Origin: Utricularia gibba
Lineage: Eukaryota > Streptophyta > Magnoliopsida > Lamiales > Lentibulariaceae
Reading direction: 5' to 3'
DNA length: 64,000 nt
Assembly (NCBI GenBank): GCA_002189035.1
Contig: NEEC01000008.1
Span: forward strand, 2,542,001-2,606,000
Every line of letters starts with the position of its first letter. The first letter of the stretch is position 1. A program made the translations under genes and the position numbers. The notes beneath the pieces are model-generated. The model was not told the DNA's origin. It made no database searches and saw nothing but the letters and a program-made list of their open reading frames with translations. Shown here piece by piece: positions 1-12,170 of the stretch.

Positions 1-1151
1 CTCTCTAAGTACAATATCCAGAATCTGAAGAGCATCTTTAGGTCCATCTACACGCTTTCCAGCGAGAAATTGGCCTAAATGATGTAAGTTTGTCCGAGCA
101 ACAAACTTGATTACTACTTTGTATTCTCTCTCTCTCCTGAAACATCGAGGAACCAACTTAAGTTTTAGACTCTCTTCGATGTAGTAACCACTAGATGCGT
201 CTACAATGCAACATCTTACTTAGGGCCATTCACATGGTCTTCATTTTCTATAAGCTTAACTTTGAACTCCTTCCAGGAAAAGGGAAGATCACCAGCAGTA
301 TACAGATTCTTACTTCCATCGTAAGCAGGCAATCTCGATCCCAAATCAGTTTCCTTATAATGTTTTACAAGTTCAGCCATTATTGCTCTATTTACAGCTT
401 TAGATTTCACTTCAGGTGTAACGGTTACCTGTTAGAAGAAGCAACAAACCATGCATCAAAGAACGAATCAAAGAAACAACCAGCAGTCAAGATCCATTAA
501 TGGTGGTGTGGAAAAGGACCACAATGGTTGTCAGTTTAACTCGATTACAATTGCCAAGGACCACAAAAAGAGGTTATAAACAAAACGAATATCAGCAAAA
601 GACCCCTGCCCCAGCAATTGATTGTTCTAACTAACCCAGCAGAAGCAATTACTTCAGAAGAATCATAACAAGGACTTGCTTACATCATAATGATTCAAAT
701 CCTTGTCAGGCAACTCTGCGAAGAAATGGTTAGCCTTCACAATGCACTTCGTCCCAAGATGCCCAAAACCAGGTCTCGACGGAAAGCTCAAATTCTTGCT
801 TGAATTACGAAAACCCAACTGCGATTCCCCATTAAATGCAACGATTCCATTAGCTGAAGCTGCTGAAACACAATTTGTTTCTTGTTCTCCACCAACCAGT
901 TGGTTTGAAGTGGCGCAAGGTCTCGAACTTGGGTCGATTTGTTCGGATTTTTTGGCACCCCTTCTTCTTCTACTTCCTCTAGATTTAGGCGAAGGCTGAT
1001 CAGAAAGTTTTGTACTCTGGGGCTCCTGGGCATCTCTGATTTTTCCATTTTGTACAGTTTTTGAGTTCTTTTGTATCCCATTACCTCCATTCTGTTGTAC
1101 CTGGGGCTTGATGGCAACCTGCGCCTCTGAATTTCCTATTACTTGCCTCAT
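1..1151 (-). CDS. AGO10: AGO10/PINHEAD-type Argonaute, 5' part only
   Basis: This is the N-terminal part of a plant Argonaute, running off the left edge. Coding exons read 1151-684, 428-220 and 136-1, with phases that join exactly. The start at 1151 gives a charged, low-complexity N-terminus with an [12 protein letters not shown] basic stretch and a VQNGKI segment, both typical of AGO10/ZWILLE. Then come [34 protein letters not shown] and [11 protein letters not shown], the usual N-domain signatures. PAZ, MID and PIWI lie outside the window. AGO10 is known to bind miR165/166 and protect the shoot meristem. That role here is inferred from the family. AGO1 is the alternative, but its N-terminus is Gly/Gln-rich, unlike this one. 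No frameshift is visible. Confidence 0.88.
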
Positions 1152-3421
1152 GGTATAATATCCTCTTACCCGACTTGGTTCTTGCCTTCAAAGACAAAGG
1201 CTACATCTGCAGACAATTGAACAACGAACTTGAAGAACAGTTTTATTTTCTGTTTAAAAGTTCGCAAACTGCATGCGACTGTAGAAATTTTCTGAATATG
1301 GAAGCCGAGGCACGGAAAATGCAAGACGAGATCCTTTAATTAAATTACAGAGATGACACTCCACTCCACTCATATATTTCATCAAAAAGAACAGAAATAA
1401 GCTCCAACGAGCACACGAATAACACAATTAAGCATGAAGATGAACTTCCTTCAAAGAGAATGGTGATAAAAATAACAGCATCGTGTAAGAACTACTGAAA
1501 AGGAAAAAAAGTAAAAAGTTTGAGATCGAAAATTTACGAGAAGGGAGGAAGAAGCCATTTTAGCGAGGGAAAGAAAAATCCACTTTAGCAAGGCTTCATC
1601 GGGGTAGAGTGAAAAGCAACATTCACGCTTAGACAAAAGCTATCTACCAAAAATCCAAAGCTTTCTTCAAGACTTTCTGCTGGGGGAGCCCAGTATCCAG
1701 AATGTCACCAGGGAGAAGGATATAGATGCAGATGTGCTTGAAAATGGCGCACTTGAGAGCACATACAGATATATTACTAAAACCGTCTTATACGATGAAA
1801 TCTAATCAAATGGGAAGTATACCCACAAGACAAAAGAGTAGTTCATCTTGTCCCCTGACGAAAACCATGACCGATGCAGCAAAAAGAAGAAATTGTTTTC
1901 AAATAAACCACGGTGTCGAAGGAAGACAACACTTTGAGTCATAGTGTAGGCACACCAAAATAAATGTTTTTGTGATTAAACAAATAATAATTCGCTTGGC
2001 ATACATATCCTGCACGAGAATAAATAACTCTGAGGGAAAATAACACTGCTCAAGAAAGCAAGTAAAAACGCCTAGAAAGCAACAAAAGGCAGCAACGACA
2101 GAAGAGCTCAACTCAAAACAAAACTACTGGGTTTTGTTGTTTAAGCAACTCATAGAACAAATCACTGCAAAAGCAAGCCAAGCAAATCCCGTTGCTCAAA
2201 ACAACTCTGAAAGAGCCCCAAAGTTTGAAGCTTTATACGAACCAATGGAGACTGAAGGCAGAATCTTTTTTCCCTTGAATCCGAGCTTTTTGAAACAAAA
2301 ACATGATCTTATCTTTCCTACAAACAATAAAGAAGCTTTCAAAGTAAAAACAGCAAGTGGTGAGGTGAGAAAGAGATGGGAAAAAGGTGACTGTTCCCAC
2401 TATTGAGTAAAAAGAAAAGTGTTGTTAAAGTGGGGAGGCAAAGATGAGTGCCTCGGGGAGGTACGAAAGAAAGAGCAAATGACTTTGAATCCCCCACTTT
2501 CTTAATCATCACGCATGCAAGAATTGCTTTTGATGCTGTGTTCCCCTTTTTATTCATTTATCCATCACGTGAAGTGTGTAAATAGAGCTTTCTTTTATGA
2601 CTTCCCCTTTTCAAGCCTTTGCCTCCATCATCATTACCAACAGCAGCTCGGCTCGCACCACCTACGTAAGCCACACACATTTAGAGGAGGCCACCTTCTC
2701 TTTTCTTAGTCCTCCGGCTGCAGCTTTGGGTCTGCAACCATGGCATTTTCTGAGGACATTTATTTTCCCATTTTCCATCAAAAATTGGTTCGGAAAACAT
2801 TATTCCTAATAAGATCCCACCAAAAGTGAGTTCAACATTGATACTTTCAAAAAAAAGTAGATGTTTGCTTCCCCCAACACCCACTTCTCTTTTCCTGAAG
2901 CGCAGCAGACACTCGCTGGGATGTTGGGTTGTAATTATTAGTTGACCCAATGAACATGTGATGCATTATTAGACAGGGGAAGCGCTGTTGAAGAATAATT
3001 TTGAAGTTCTGCGTTCTGCCCACCTGCACTCTCCCCAAGCTGGCTCCTTTCTTTTAATTACCAGAGGAAAAAGAAGACATGATCCAAGTTTTGGCCGTGG
3101 CCGGTGGAAGGGACGATGAGGTTAACGGCGGGGTCCACCCTGGGATGGCTCAAGTCGTTTTTCTATGCTTTTACGCAGAGGCAGAGGGTCGTTTGGATTT
3201 TTCCCTTGGCGTGGCTTCTGATCGCTGAAGGAACAAAAGGGAAAGGGGGCTGGGGTTGTCCCTCTGCTCGCAATCCACCGTCTCTGCATTTCGTCGGCAT
3301 TTAATTAGCATCCAGCAGCAGCGCAGCCACCGCCACCACCACCCATCGGAACGACAATAAATAAAGATGGTCCCTATTCCCAAACTACCCTCCACCTTCC
3401 AAATTGGATTAATATATAGTA
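1152..3421. other. Upstream region of the Argonaute gene, no protein gene seen
   Basis: About 2.3 kb of moderate AT content upstream of the Argonaute start. It contains several short open frames on both strands, none with a recognisable motif. It probably holds the 5' UTR, perhaps with a leader intron as known for AGO10 genes, and the promoter. The 2400-3400 part is richer in GC and pyrimidine tracts. I could not place a transcription start. Confidence 0.4.
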
Positions 3422-3808
3422 AAGGTCGTTTGGTTAGTAGAATAAGTTATTCAAGATAAAATTAAGTGGTATAGTGAATTAAGATTAGATGAGAATGTAT
3501 TTTGATGTGTTTAGTTTGTATTGTAATAATTGGAATAGAATAGTTGTTTGTATGTCTAAAATAACGAAAATATCTTTATTTTATTGAATTGATTTTTCTA
3601 CAAAAAAAAAAGCAAAAATCATTTACTGTATTGTTGTATAGAATTAAAAAATCTCACCTAATAAGACTGAATTATTTTATATTATTTTTGTGAGATAAAA
3701 AATCTATACAATAAATGATAATTAATACCTTATTTATAACTAAACACCATATAATAATATATTATTTAATTATTCTTTTTTATCCCACGAATCAAATACA
3801 TCCTAAAG
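3422..3808. repeat. AT-rich MITE-like element with degenerate inverted ends
   Basis: The left end (GGTCGTTTGGTT, then AGAATAA) resembles the reverse complement of the right end (GGATGTATTTGATT, then GGATAAA). A second inner pair, GTGTTTAGTTTGTATTG near 3507 and its near-complement ending near 3748, is also inverted. The interior is very AT-rich with no open frame. This is the layout of a non-autonomous DNA transposon. No target-site duplication was established, so the edges are approximate. Confidence 0.45.
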
Positions 3809-4342
3809 TTTTATTTCAATCCAAAAACAATTATCCTTAAACAAAAAAATAGAAAAAGAAACATGAAAAATGGATCATGAAATATTAAACACGTGTGCCT
3901 ATTTCATAAAAAAACAAAATAAAATATAGTGATTTTATAATGGATATACATTACCTATTATTATTACTATTATAATATACATAGATAGGTTATATATAAA
4001 TACTTGTTATGTTAATTTTGTAGTGAATAAAACTAAAAATTTGCATGTGAAAAACGTTTAGAATAACAATGTAAGTGTAATAAATTATTTTTTTAGAAAT
4101 TGTTATTGTGGATTCTTGTACCGGATCATCTTTATTCTTTTCGAGCTCCGACAAAGGGATCTTGAGTCACACTGTAAGAAGAGAAGAGAGTAATGCGACT
4201 CAACCCAACTAACATCGTGCTTCCCTGGCTTCGTTCATCATCAGCTCCTGCAAATTCTACATGATTATTAATGAGTCATTTTCCCGGTTATTGATCTCCC
4301 CAGTTGTTCTAGAACGACATCCAGGCAAACTCCCTTTTCCAT
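3809..4342. other. AT-rich spacer between the MITE-like element and LESV
   Basis: About 530 bp, mostly A and T up to 4120, then the probable 3' UTR of LESV, which ends on the minus strand at 4343. Nothing else is recognisable. Confidence 0.4.
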
Positions 4343-6605
4343 CTACACCTCCGGCCATTCTGATGGGGGTTTCACTTCTCGGAGCTGAACGGAGTTGTCC
4401 ACGCAATGATGGAATCCGAAATGAGGGAACTTCTCGTACCAAGTTTCCTGCTGCGCATGAGTGTCCCAGTGCTCGCCGCTGCTGCTCCTGCCGTACTTGT
4501 GAACCCAACCGGATCCATTGTGACCTTCACCCCATGTCCTGTTCCATCGGTCACCGTGCTTGCCTTCCCACCAGCTCTCCCCTTGCTTCACTCCCTGCCC
4601 CTCCGGGTTGAAATGCTCGTCCCATTTGTCGCCCCATTTGGACCACCCCTCTCCTTCATTCCGCTCAGCCCATTTGTCTGTGTACTTTACGCTTCCTCCT
4701 TCCCCATCGTACTCCTCACCCCATCTGTTTTCGTCAGTCATGGTTGTTACTCAAGCTGATGAGGTCAGGAGTTCATTGTGCTCCAGCGTTGTGATAGTGT
4801 GCAGGCTTTCAATGTGTAATATGATGCTTCATACCTTTCGTGCCAGATGTGCGCGTGGCCTGGGTCAACAGGAGTGGTTGGATCAATGGAACACCATTTG
4901 TGAGCCCATTTGTTTGCTCGGCCAGAGGCATCATAGTGCTCAAACCACTTCTCCTGCCATTCTTCTCCTCGCGCATTCTTCCCCCACTTATCAGCTGTCT
5001 TCTCGATGTTACTGCATCCTTCACTCTGCAAATGCAAAACAAAAAGATTGATATTTAGCATTCAGGAAGAGTCAGCTTCAGAATGAACGGAATTTTGCCA
5101 AGTTTGAACAACCAGGGCCATTGATTCCCTCCAGTACTCGCGCCAGACATTCCCTGCAGCATCACGCCCTGATTTTTCAGATCCAAGTTCTTTGTAACCA
5201 AGCTCATTAGCAGCTTCCCAGTATTTATTTTCCCACTCGCGCGTCCCATCAGCAGTTACAGCTCTCGTTAGTGTCCATTTGCATAAGACCCCATCAGGTC
5301 TTTGCTCTACCCCTGTCTCCGTCCACCACCTTGTTCCATCTGGATTCACTCCGGTCATCGGCATTGCATCCACTTTACTTAGTGCATCAACAGCCTCAGC
5401 AGCTTTCATTGAAAACTCAACTTCGATTTCTTGTTGCGGTTGCAAATGTGGTGTTTGTTGAGTCAATTCGTCTACACTTACCTCCACAACTGACTCAATA
5501 GGAGGAAGCCTAAGGCTGCTGTTGCTCTCAATCGTTGATGTCTCAAATGGGATGGAGAGAAACTCAAGTTCACGTTCCTTCTCCATGAAGGGGATGCCTG
5601 GAACCAAAGATGAAGAAAGTTGCTGAACCGGCTGGACTTCAATATCTGAAATGTTTCTTTGGGCATCTGAAGGAGGAGGAGGCAACCATGACCAGAAACT
5701 TGGACCAGGTGTTGTCCCTGATTCTTCCTCAAAAAAGCTCCCGTTCCCATTTCCTGACCGAGCATGAAATATTAGGCTTCCAAGTAGCGAATCTCACAAC
5801 ACAGCAAAAACCAACACAAACCAGCATTTCATATTACTGAAAGGCAGCTTCTTTATAAACAGCATACTCCGAACACAGAAAAAGGGGGCACTCATCGTAT
5901 AGAATGGAAAATAGATGTATACACAGCGATCACCTCGAGTTAATATGGAGTTCATTGTTTCTTTATAGCCCATAAAAGAATCCTTAATGCAGATGTAGCA
6001 AAGTGAAGAAGAAATCCAAACAATTTCAATCCAATCACTATAGCAGCAAGGAGAAGTTGAGCGACGGATTTCATTTTACCTTTCTTGGTTTGATCCTCCA
6101 CCACCTCGTCGTTTTTCACTCCCTCATCGACGGATGATTTCTCAATAAGGGGCACATTCTCCTTCAGCAAAGCCCTTGCTGCCGATATCGCCGCAGCCGC
6201 TCGATCAATGACCTGCATTCTCTGGACCCTGTCTCTTTCTTCATCGGAAACGTACAGAAGTTTCTCGAACTCGGCATTCCTCTTCTTCTCCAACTCCTTG
6301 TCATTTTCCTCTCCAGCACTGCCTGCCCCCTCCTCCCTCTGAATCGCTTCCAAAGAATTTTCGGCCAATCGCTCAAAATCGACGGTCTTCCTTTCCCCGT
6401 CGACCGCCTTCATCCACATATCGAAGTAAGACTCCGGGGCGTCACCAGCCGCCTCAATTCTTGAAACACTAAACCGTTTCGCAGCCCTCCCATGGTGAAG
6501 CTTCGTCAAAATGAAAATGGGCTTCTTGAACTCCCGGAAACGAAACAATCGGGAGCCGTCATCCACAGTGGCGCGTGAGAGAATCAGGTCGAAACGGGTG
6601 GCCAT
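4343..6605 (-). CDS. LESV: LESV (LIKE EARLY STARVATION) plastid starch-binding protein
   Basis: Exons read 6605-6080, 5792-5113, 5025-4835 and 4724-4343, giving 592 residues, close to Arabidopsis LESV (about 578). Exon 1 encodes a likely transit peptide, then ESYFDMWMKAVD and RVQRMQVIDRAAAAISAARA. Exon 2 carries PGPSFWSWLPPPP and KELGSEKSGRDAAGNVWREYW. Exons 3 and 4 hold the Trp-rich domain (EKTADKWGKN, WAHKWCSID, KYTDKWAER, GESWWEGKHGDRW, WGEGHNGSGWVHKYG). LESV binds starch glucans in the stroma and helps amylopectin adopt the ordered granule form; that role is known from Arabidopsis, not seen here. All phases match (1, 0, 2). The exon 1 frame continues into intron 1 to a stop at 5952, so it can look like a separate gene. 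The sister protein ESV1 lacks the exon 1 region. Confidence 0.93.
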
Positions 6606-7330
6606 CGGCGGCGAGTTCGGAATCTTGGGTCGCTAGAAACCAGGGAAAAAAATACAGCTAACTGAGAATCGGCTTTTAGCTGACTGAACAGAAGTTTGTT
6701 ATCTTCCCAATGGAGTCGGAAGCCACATTTTTCGTGGAATCCAAGTCAAGTCCCGATGCCATCTCGAGGTCGATCGGAACAAGGGCTTGCATTTCCCACA
6801 TAAATAACCAAAATGCTGCAGGGGAAATGAGAAAATATCTAAAATTATTTCCCTTCCCCCTCTTTTTTAACAATTAAAAAATATCTTCTGTAATTAGATT
6901 TGGCAAGAAACTCTTTTTGGACGCTAAAATAATATTTATTCCAAGAAATATTTCAATCAAATATATTATTTAAAAATTAAGTGATAAATAAAAAATATTA
7001 ATTTTTATTTTAGTGTAACACTAATGATGGGTAACTAATTTCATAGACGATGCTAAAATCTATCTATATTAGAAAAGTGAACATCCTTAACTTACTATAT
7101 GATAAAAATAACCAACTTATGTATAATAAATTAATAGTAATGTATAATATACAATGAAATGATTGACCCATACAATTCAATTTTCTAAATGAACCAGAGA
7201 ATTCACATTACTATGATAAGTCTAGGTTGCAGTTTATTACAAGAATGTAGGATGTACGGAAGCCGTCGCACCCACGAATAAGATGGCGGCGCGGCGACCG
7301 GACACCACGCAATGAATGAAGAATGTTCGG
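6606..7330. other. Spacer between LESV and KCS
   Basis: The first 250 bp is probably the LESV 5' UTR and promoter. From about 6880 to 7200 the sequence is extremely AT-rich without open frames. The part before 7331 is likely the KCS 3' UTR. Confidence 0.4.
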
Positions 7331-9235
7331 CTAGGAGTGGCCACGGCGGGAAGCGGCGAGAGTGGAGACGGTGGGAACCTCCGCCGGAAAATCATTGATC
7401 TCATCAAGCCAGGGGTTGTTGTTCTTCTCCCCTGCCGGGTCGACGCATCGGAGGGCCTTCCAGACGGCGCTGTTGCATTTGAAACCTGAGCCGAAGGCGA
7501 TCTGCCATACCCGCTCGCCCTTCCGTATGCGCCCTTTTGCTTCTGTGTAGGCCAGCTCGTACCACAGGGAGCTACTCGAAGTGTTCCCGAATCGAAACAG
7601 GGTCATTCTGGAGGGCTCCATGTGCCACTTGGTGAGTTGAAGATTCTTCTCGAGCTCATCCAGCACCGCCCGCCCGCCGGCGTGGATGCAGAAGTGTTCG
7701 AAGGCAAGCTTGAAATCCGGAATGTACGGCTTTATCTTCTTCCTGTTGAACACTTTCTTCATCACTAAAGTGGCGAAGAAGAGAAGCTGTTCGGACATGG
7801 GGAGCACGAGAGGTCCGAGGGTGGTTATGTTTGTCTTCAACGCTTCTCCGGCTACCGCCATTAGGTCCTTAGAAAGCGAGACGCCGATCTCACCCTCGTC
7901 GTCTTCGTCTTGGAAAACACACGAGTAGCTTCGATCATCGGCGCCTTTGTTGGTTCTCACCGTGTGAACGAGTTGGTATTTTGCTCTCCGGCGATCTGAT
8001 GGTTTGTTCGACAGGAGAATGGCTGCTCCACCCATCCGGAATATACAGTTTGAGACAAGCTTCGAGCGCTGGTTACCGGAATACCAGTTCAGAGTTATAT
8101 TCTCCATGCTCACAACCAGAGCATATGACTTGGGGGTCACCTGTTTTTTTTTTTTTCAGCAGCAGCAGAAACCATAATCAGTCAAGGTTCCAACTACACA
8201 GAAATTGAGGTTTGAACAAGAAAACAACTCCCATTTGCCCAAGGAAGAATTCCATTATTATGACAAGAGACCAATCAGAAGAATATGGACCCAGGTATAT
8301 AAACAAATGATTGAGGAGCAGTTATTACATGGTGTCTATATCAGTGAGTCATTAGCATATTGAAACACGCATGTGTTCGCCCAACTGCCAACAAACTAAA
8401 ATCATTTCCAATGGAGAGGAGGAGTTGGAAGAGGAACCTGTAGCAGTCGATTGGCGAGGTCGATGGAGATGAGACCTGCGCTGCATCCCATTCCACCGAG
8501 GTTGTAGCTCAGTATGTTTCCCCTCAGCTTGTAATGGTTAACGATCATGGCAGAAAGGGATGGAGTTGGGTTGAACAAGCTGCAGTTCACCACCACAATC
8601 CCAATATCCCTCGCCTTAACTCCTGTTTTACTCAGCAGCGCATCTATGGCGCCAAACATAACTACCTCGGCCTCCTTCCTCGCCGCATCCATACTGGGGT
8701 TCGCCGGAACGCTCATTATAGCGTCTGGGAGGTATGTTTTTTCTCCCAAACCCGATCTCTCAGTTATTCTCCTCTGTAGCTCCAAATTCTCCGCGGTGTA
8801 GCACTTTTTCAAGTGGGATAACTCGATGAACCTCTCTCTGCTGCACATATTCTTCGATTCAGGCTTGTAACACGCGAAGTCGACTAGGAAAACTTTCCTG
8901 GGCCGGCTCATGAAATAAAGCGTTGCCAGGAATACCATCAGGGTTGAGCAAAGCACAACGGTGATGAGATTGAACCTCAGTTGGTCCCATAACAGAAGAA
9001 TATCCTGTGGCTTGACCGTCGAAAGATGAGCGGAGGAGATCGCTAGTGATGGTATAGCAAGTAAATACATCGCGTGGGAGATCAAATGGTGATACCCAAG
9101 TTTCACATATTTCAATCTAATCGACTGCTGGAAGTTGGGGAGCTTCCGTTTCCCTCCGTGCCCCTCCGCCTCGACGGCGATCTTCCCCACGGACTCATCT
9201 TCGCGGTTCCGCATCCCTGAAACGGCAGCACCCAC
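7331..9235 (-). CDS. 3-ketoacyl-CoA synthase (KCS, fatty acid elongase)
   Basis: Two exons, 9235-8438 and 8140-7331, join in phase 0 to give 535 residues, normal for the family. KCS is the condensing enzyme of very-long-chain fatty acid elongation in the ER; it adds malonyl-CoA carbons to acyl-CoA for waxes, sphingolipids and related lipids. The N-terminus has two membrane spans, around residues 56-75 and 88-110, followed by the FAE1/CUT1_RppA domain. The catalytic triad is visible: Cys in [10 protein letters not shown], His in [10 protein letters not shown] and Asn in RFGNTSSSS. Other family blocks are [14 protein letters not shown] and [11 protein letters not shown]. The C-terminus ([11 protein letters not shown]) resembles the KCS4/KCS11 type, but I cannot choose a single orthologue. 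Confidence 0.93.
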
Positions 9236-9660
9236 CGGAGCAAGAGTCGCCGTCTGTCTCCGATTGGTTGTGCGGTTGAGAACACGGATCTGGCAGAGCA
9301 GCCCCCAGCATTTAAAGCGGCTGTCACATGGCGGGCAGAAGGGTGAGGTGAGGGGCCGGTGAAAGATGGCGGGGGGAATTCAACCACCCCAGCGAATTCC
9401 TAATCAAAATTCGGCATTCGCATTTAAGTTTGGCATATAAGCCGGTGGCTGTCCCTGTGTGAAAACGACGAACTTGCCAGAACCACCCACCAAACCATGC
9501 AATCTTTTTTAAAGTTCTTTTACCCAAATTATCATATAATAATCTTCCTATTCTATTTTATTTTTTAAATTTCACATGTTCTGTTTTAGGACCTTAGTTA
9601 AAGGAGATCGATACTCAAATGCATTCTGGCTTTAAAAAAACCAGAAAAATTGTAACGAAA
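9236..9660. other. KCS upstream region
   Basis: Likely 5' UTR and promoter of the KCS gene on the minus strand. The part up to 9500 is GC-moderate, then it becomes AT-rich. No clear core promoter element was identified. Confidence 0.35.
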
Positions 9661-10770
9661 GTGGGAAAGACTGAATTCCTCAGATCATGGAACATCCATC
9701 AACTATAAAGTAAGTATCTTTGATCTTGAAAGCTGCTGTTAGTTATGACAATGAGGTGTTTGAGGCTGATTCGATACATGTTATGTTGATGAAGAGAAGC
9801 CCAGTAGGATGGAGGAGGAGGAGTGTGGAAAGACAGATATGAGAAAAAAAGATTGATTTACTTGTCTCATTTGGTTTCTTCTGCAGAAATTTATAGTGTG
9901 AACATCACATGTACTACAAAACCATTACTATCAAAGCAGCTGATGACAATCCTGAGCATCTTCCCAATGATCAGAAGCAGGAACTTGTCTATGTACTCCC
10001 TGTGTTTCTCTCGGAAGCTGATGGAAGAAAAGTCAAGTTTTTTGGGATCGGTTGCTGAACATCATGTGCGTTGTTGAGGCCATGTTTGCGTGCCGGCAGT
10101 TGGAACTTGGCAGACTCTATTTACTTCATCAAGTACATGTCTTTGTTTAGCAGCAGCAAGTCTCCAAGTAGTGCTTCCTTTCGTTTGTTTCCTTCGATTT
10201 AAGAATCACAAGTTACAACCACCTATTCTTATGTACAGGTAACTGTTCCGCATCCAACTAGATTCCAAGTTGTTATGCCCTCGTACAATCGAAGACGACA
10301 AGACAAAGAGGGCCTCATCTGGGTTGCATTTTTAAAGAGTATCCTACGCGACATGGAATGGCGAACGCAAGCAAATCTCACCTTCTCCTCAGTACAAACT
10401 TGTACTACCATTCATCACTCAACAAGTATAGCATTGGATCTTTCAACCGGAACCAAATTATGGTATCCACAGAAGCTCCTGGCGCAGACAGCACACATAA
10501 TAAACAACTAAACCAACAAAGAGGCGTAACGAAAAGGGAATGTCGCCATGAAGTGAATGCGGTGGAGTTGGGGTGACAGGCCATCTGCTGGATCCACGAG
10601 CATTAAAAGTGGAGAGTTTGCTGGGGGACAAATTTATGGGCAGGTTCTGCCAGATTGGACGATGATTAAAACTCATCAAGCCTCCCAGGAGAAAGGGCAA
10701 CAGTTACCTTTTTCAATTGTAACTTCTCCTTTCTCTTTTTCATCATCTTCTTCCTAACCTATAGTGCTTG
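9661..10770 (+). pseudogene. Possible decayed coding fragments or non-coding transcript
   Basis: On the plus strand three different frames give short protein-like stretches in succession. Around 9905-10056 one frame reads DDNPEHLPNDQKQELVYVLP and a little more before a stop. Around 10040-10145 another reads IMCVVEAMFACRQLELGRL. Around 10230-10430 a third reads through a basic stretch. AG acceptor-like sites precede some of them (TTCTGCAG at about 9890). No family is recognised and no continuous splice model works. It could be a dead gene, a spliced gene I failed to assemble, or a non-coding RNA. Confidence 0.25.
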
Positions 10771-10831
10771 TCTTACATGCCCTGTTTCCCTGTTCCAGAG
10801 CAAATTTAAAATTAAAATACAAGCATCTAAC

Positions 10832-12170
10832 CTATTGATTCCTTGAAGTCATCACTCCCTCAGTGTCCTCATCTCTTCCGTACACCACAGAAAAATAGTG
10901 CCTCAAGTCTTCCGGTGTCAGCCCAGGGAATCGGCAGACAGATTCTGGCCGGAGATCGATCTGCACAAATGGCCAGCTCATACTCTCTGCAGCTTCACAT
11001 TCCTCTGTGCCATCGCCCACAACACAAAACCGGTTTTCTGGCCCCGGAAACCGCTCCTTGATCCACTTGAAGCATTGGAGCTTCCCCGCATCTAGAGAAC
11101 TGTAGACTGCAACGAAAACAGAATTAGACAGCGTGGGACTACAGTTGCCCATCTGATTTATTCTCAAGAACTCAACAGTCGAGATGTATGCAAGTGAGAG
11201 TCGACAAACCGTTGCTACATGTAAAGATTCCATTAAGTTGATACAAGAGGCATTTCACCAGGCTGGGAACCAGCGGTCCGGATGTAACAAGAATATTGAC
11301 ATTCTTGAAATCTGCATCTTTTTGGCCATTGGAAAGTGAAAATGTTCCAGAATCATGCGTCCCTTGTTCACACTTCTCCAGACAGTTCCTAGCTAAATGT
11401 ATGGCATTGACAAACTTTGGTGTTAGGGAAAATATTGTATGCTAATAGATCACTCTTAAGGAATGGATTACCTGCGGAAAGCCACCCATCAGTGTACGTG
11501 TCAGTTAAATTATACAGACGAGTCCACATATCAACATTGATAATACCTTGTAACCCCTGCCAACGTACATAGTAATAACGGATGATAATAACATTTACAA
11601 AATCTTCTATGCGGTTGGAACAAGTTTTGAAGACACACATGCTACAAGAAATGATAAACAAACAACAAAACTGTTGATTTACTGAAGCAACAAGAAGAAT
11701 AGCGGGAACACCTGACAATATTTTTCAGCTATCATACGATATCGATATGCCAATTTACGCTTGTTGACATCATCCAACGGATGACCAAAACCATCCTGGT
11801 TAAACTGGTAATTCCTGAGGTCCACACCATCATCGAACTGGCTCAACGTGTGAAGATGGGGCTGGTTGAAATTCTCAATCTGCATGACCACACACATGAT
11901 ACAAGAAGGCATGCACAGATGAATGCACACCAAAACAAAGACAAGGGAGAAGGGGAACAAAAACATATAACTAGCACTTACTTGTTCATATAAGAAATCT
12001 TTGTCGCAAATTTGAAGAATATGACTCTCCCATAGTTTGCCTATCGTAATACCATGTTCCACATCCTTCAAACCATTAAACGCCCCAGCATATGAGCCAT
12101 TTAGTAAAGACCTTAGCAATATAAGGGTCTCATCCATATCCCAAATATAAATGTTCCTTCGCTTTGCCAT
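10832..12170 (-). CDS. EYA: Eyes absent homologue (EYA), HAD-type tyrosine phosphatase
   Basis: Five exons, 12170-11982, 11879-11712, 11556-11472, 11392-11210 and 11106-10832, give 299 residues with all phases consistent. The start MAKRRNIYIWDMDETLILL carries the HAD nucleophile motif DxDxT, which in the EYA family acts as an Asp-based protein tyrosine phosphatase. Later blocks are NKRKLAYRYRMIAEKY, VNILVTSGPLVPSLVKCLL (Ser/Thr loop), KLQCFKWIKERF and FCVVGDGTEECEAAESM with the C-terminal acidic loop. The plant protein consists essentially of the EYA domain and lacks the animal transactivation region. Its substrates in plants are not established. Intron 4 uses AACG/GTTTGT, chosen because it keeps the alignment to the family at NVYSS without a gap. 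Confidence 0.93.

Noticed and set aside
4406-5501. Long plus-strand ORFs opposite LESV
   Set aside because: They are antisense shadows of the Trp-rich exons, which have a biased codon pattern.
5952-6605. A separate 217-residue membrane protein gene
   Set aside because: Its first 175 codons match the LESV N-terminus, and an AAAG/GTAAAA donor joins it in phase to the rest of LESV. Kept only as a possible retained-intron form.
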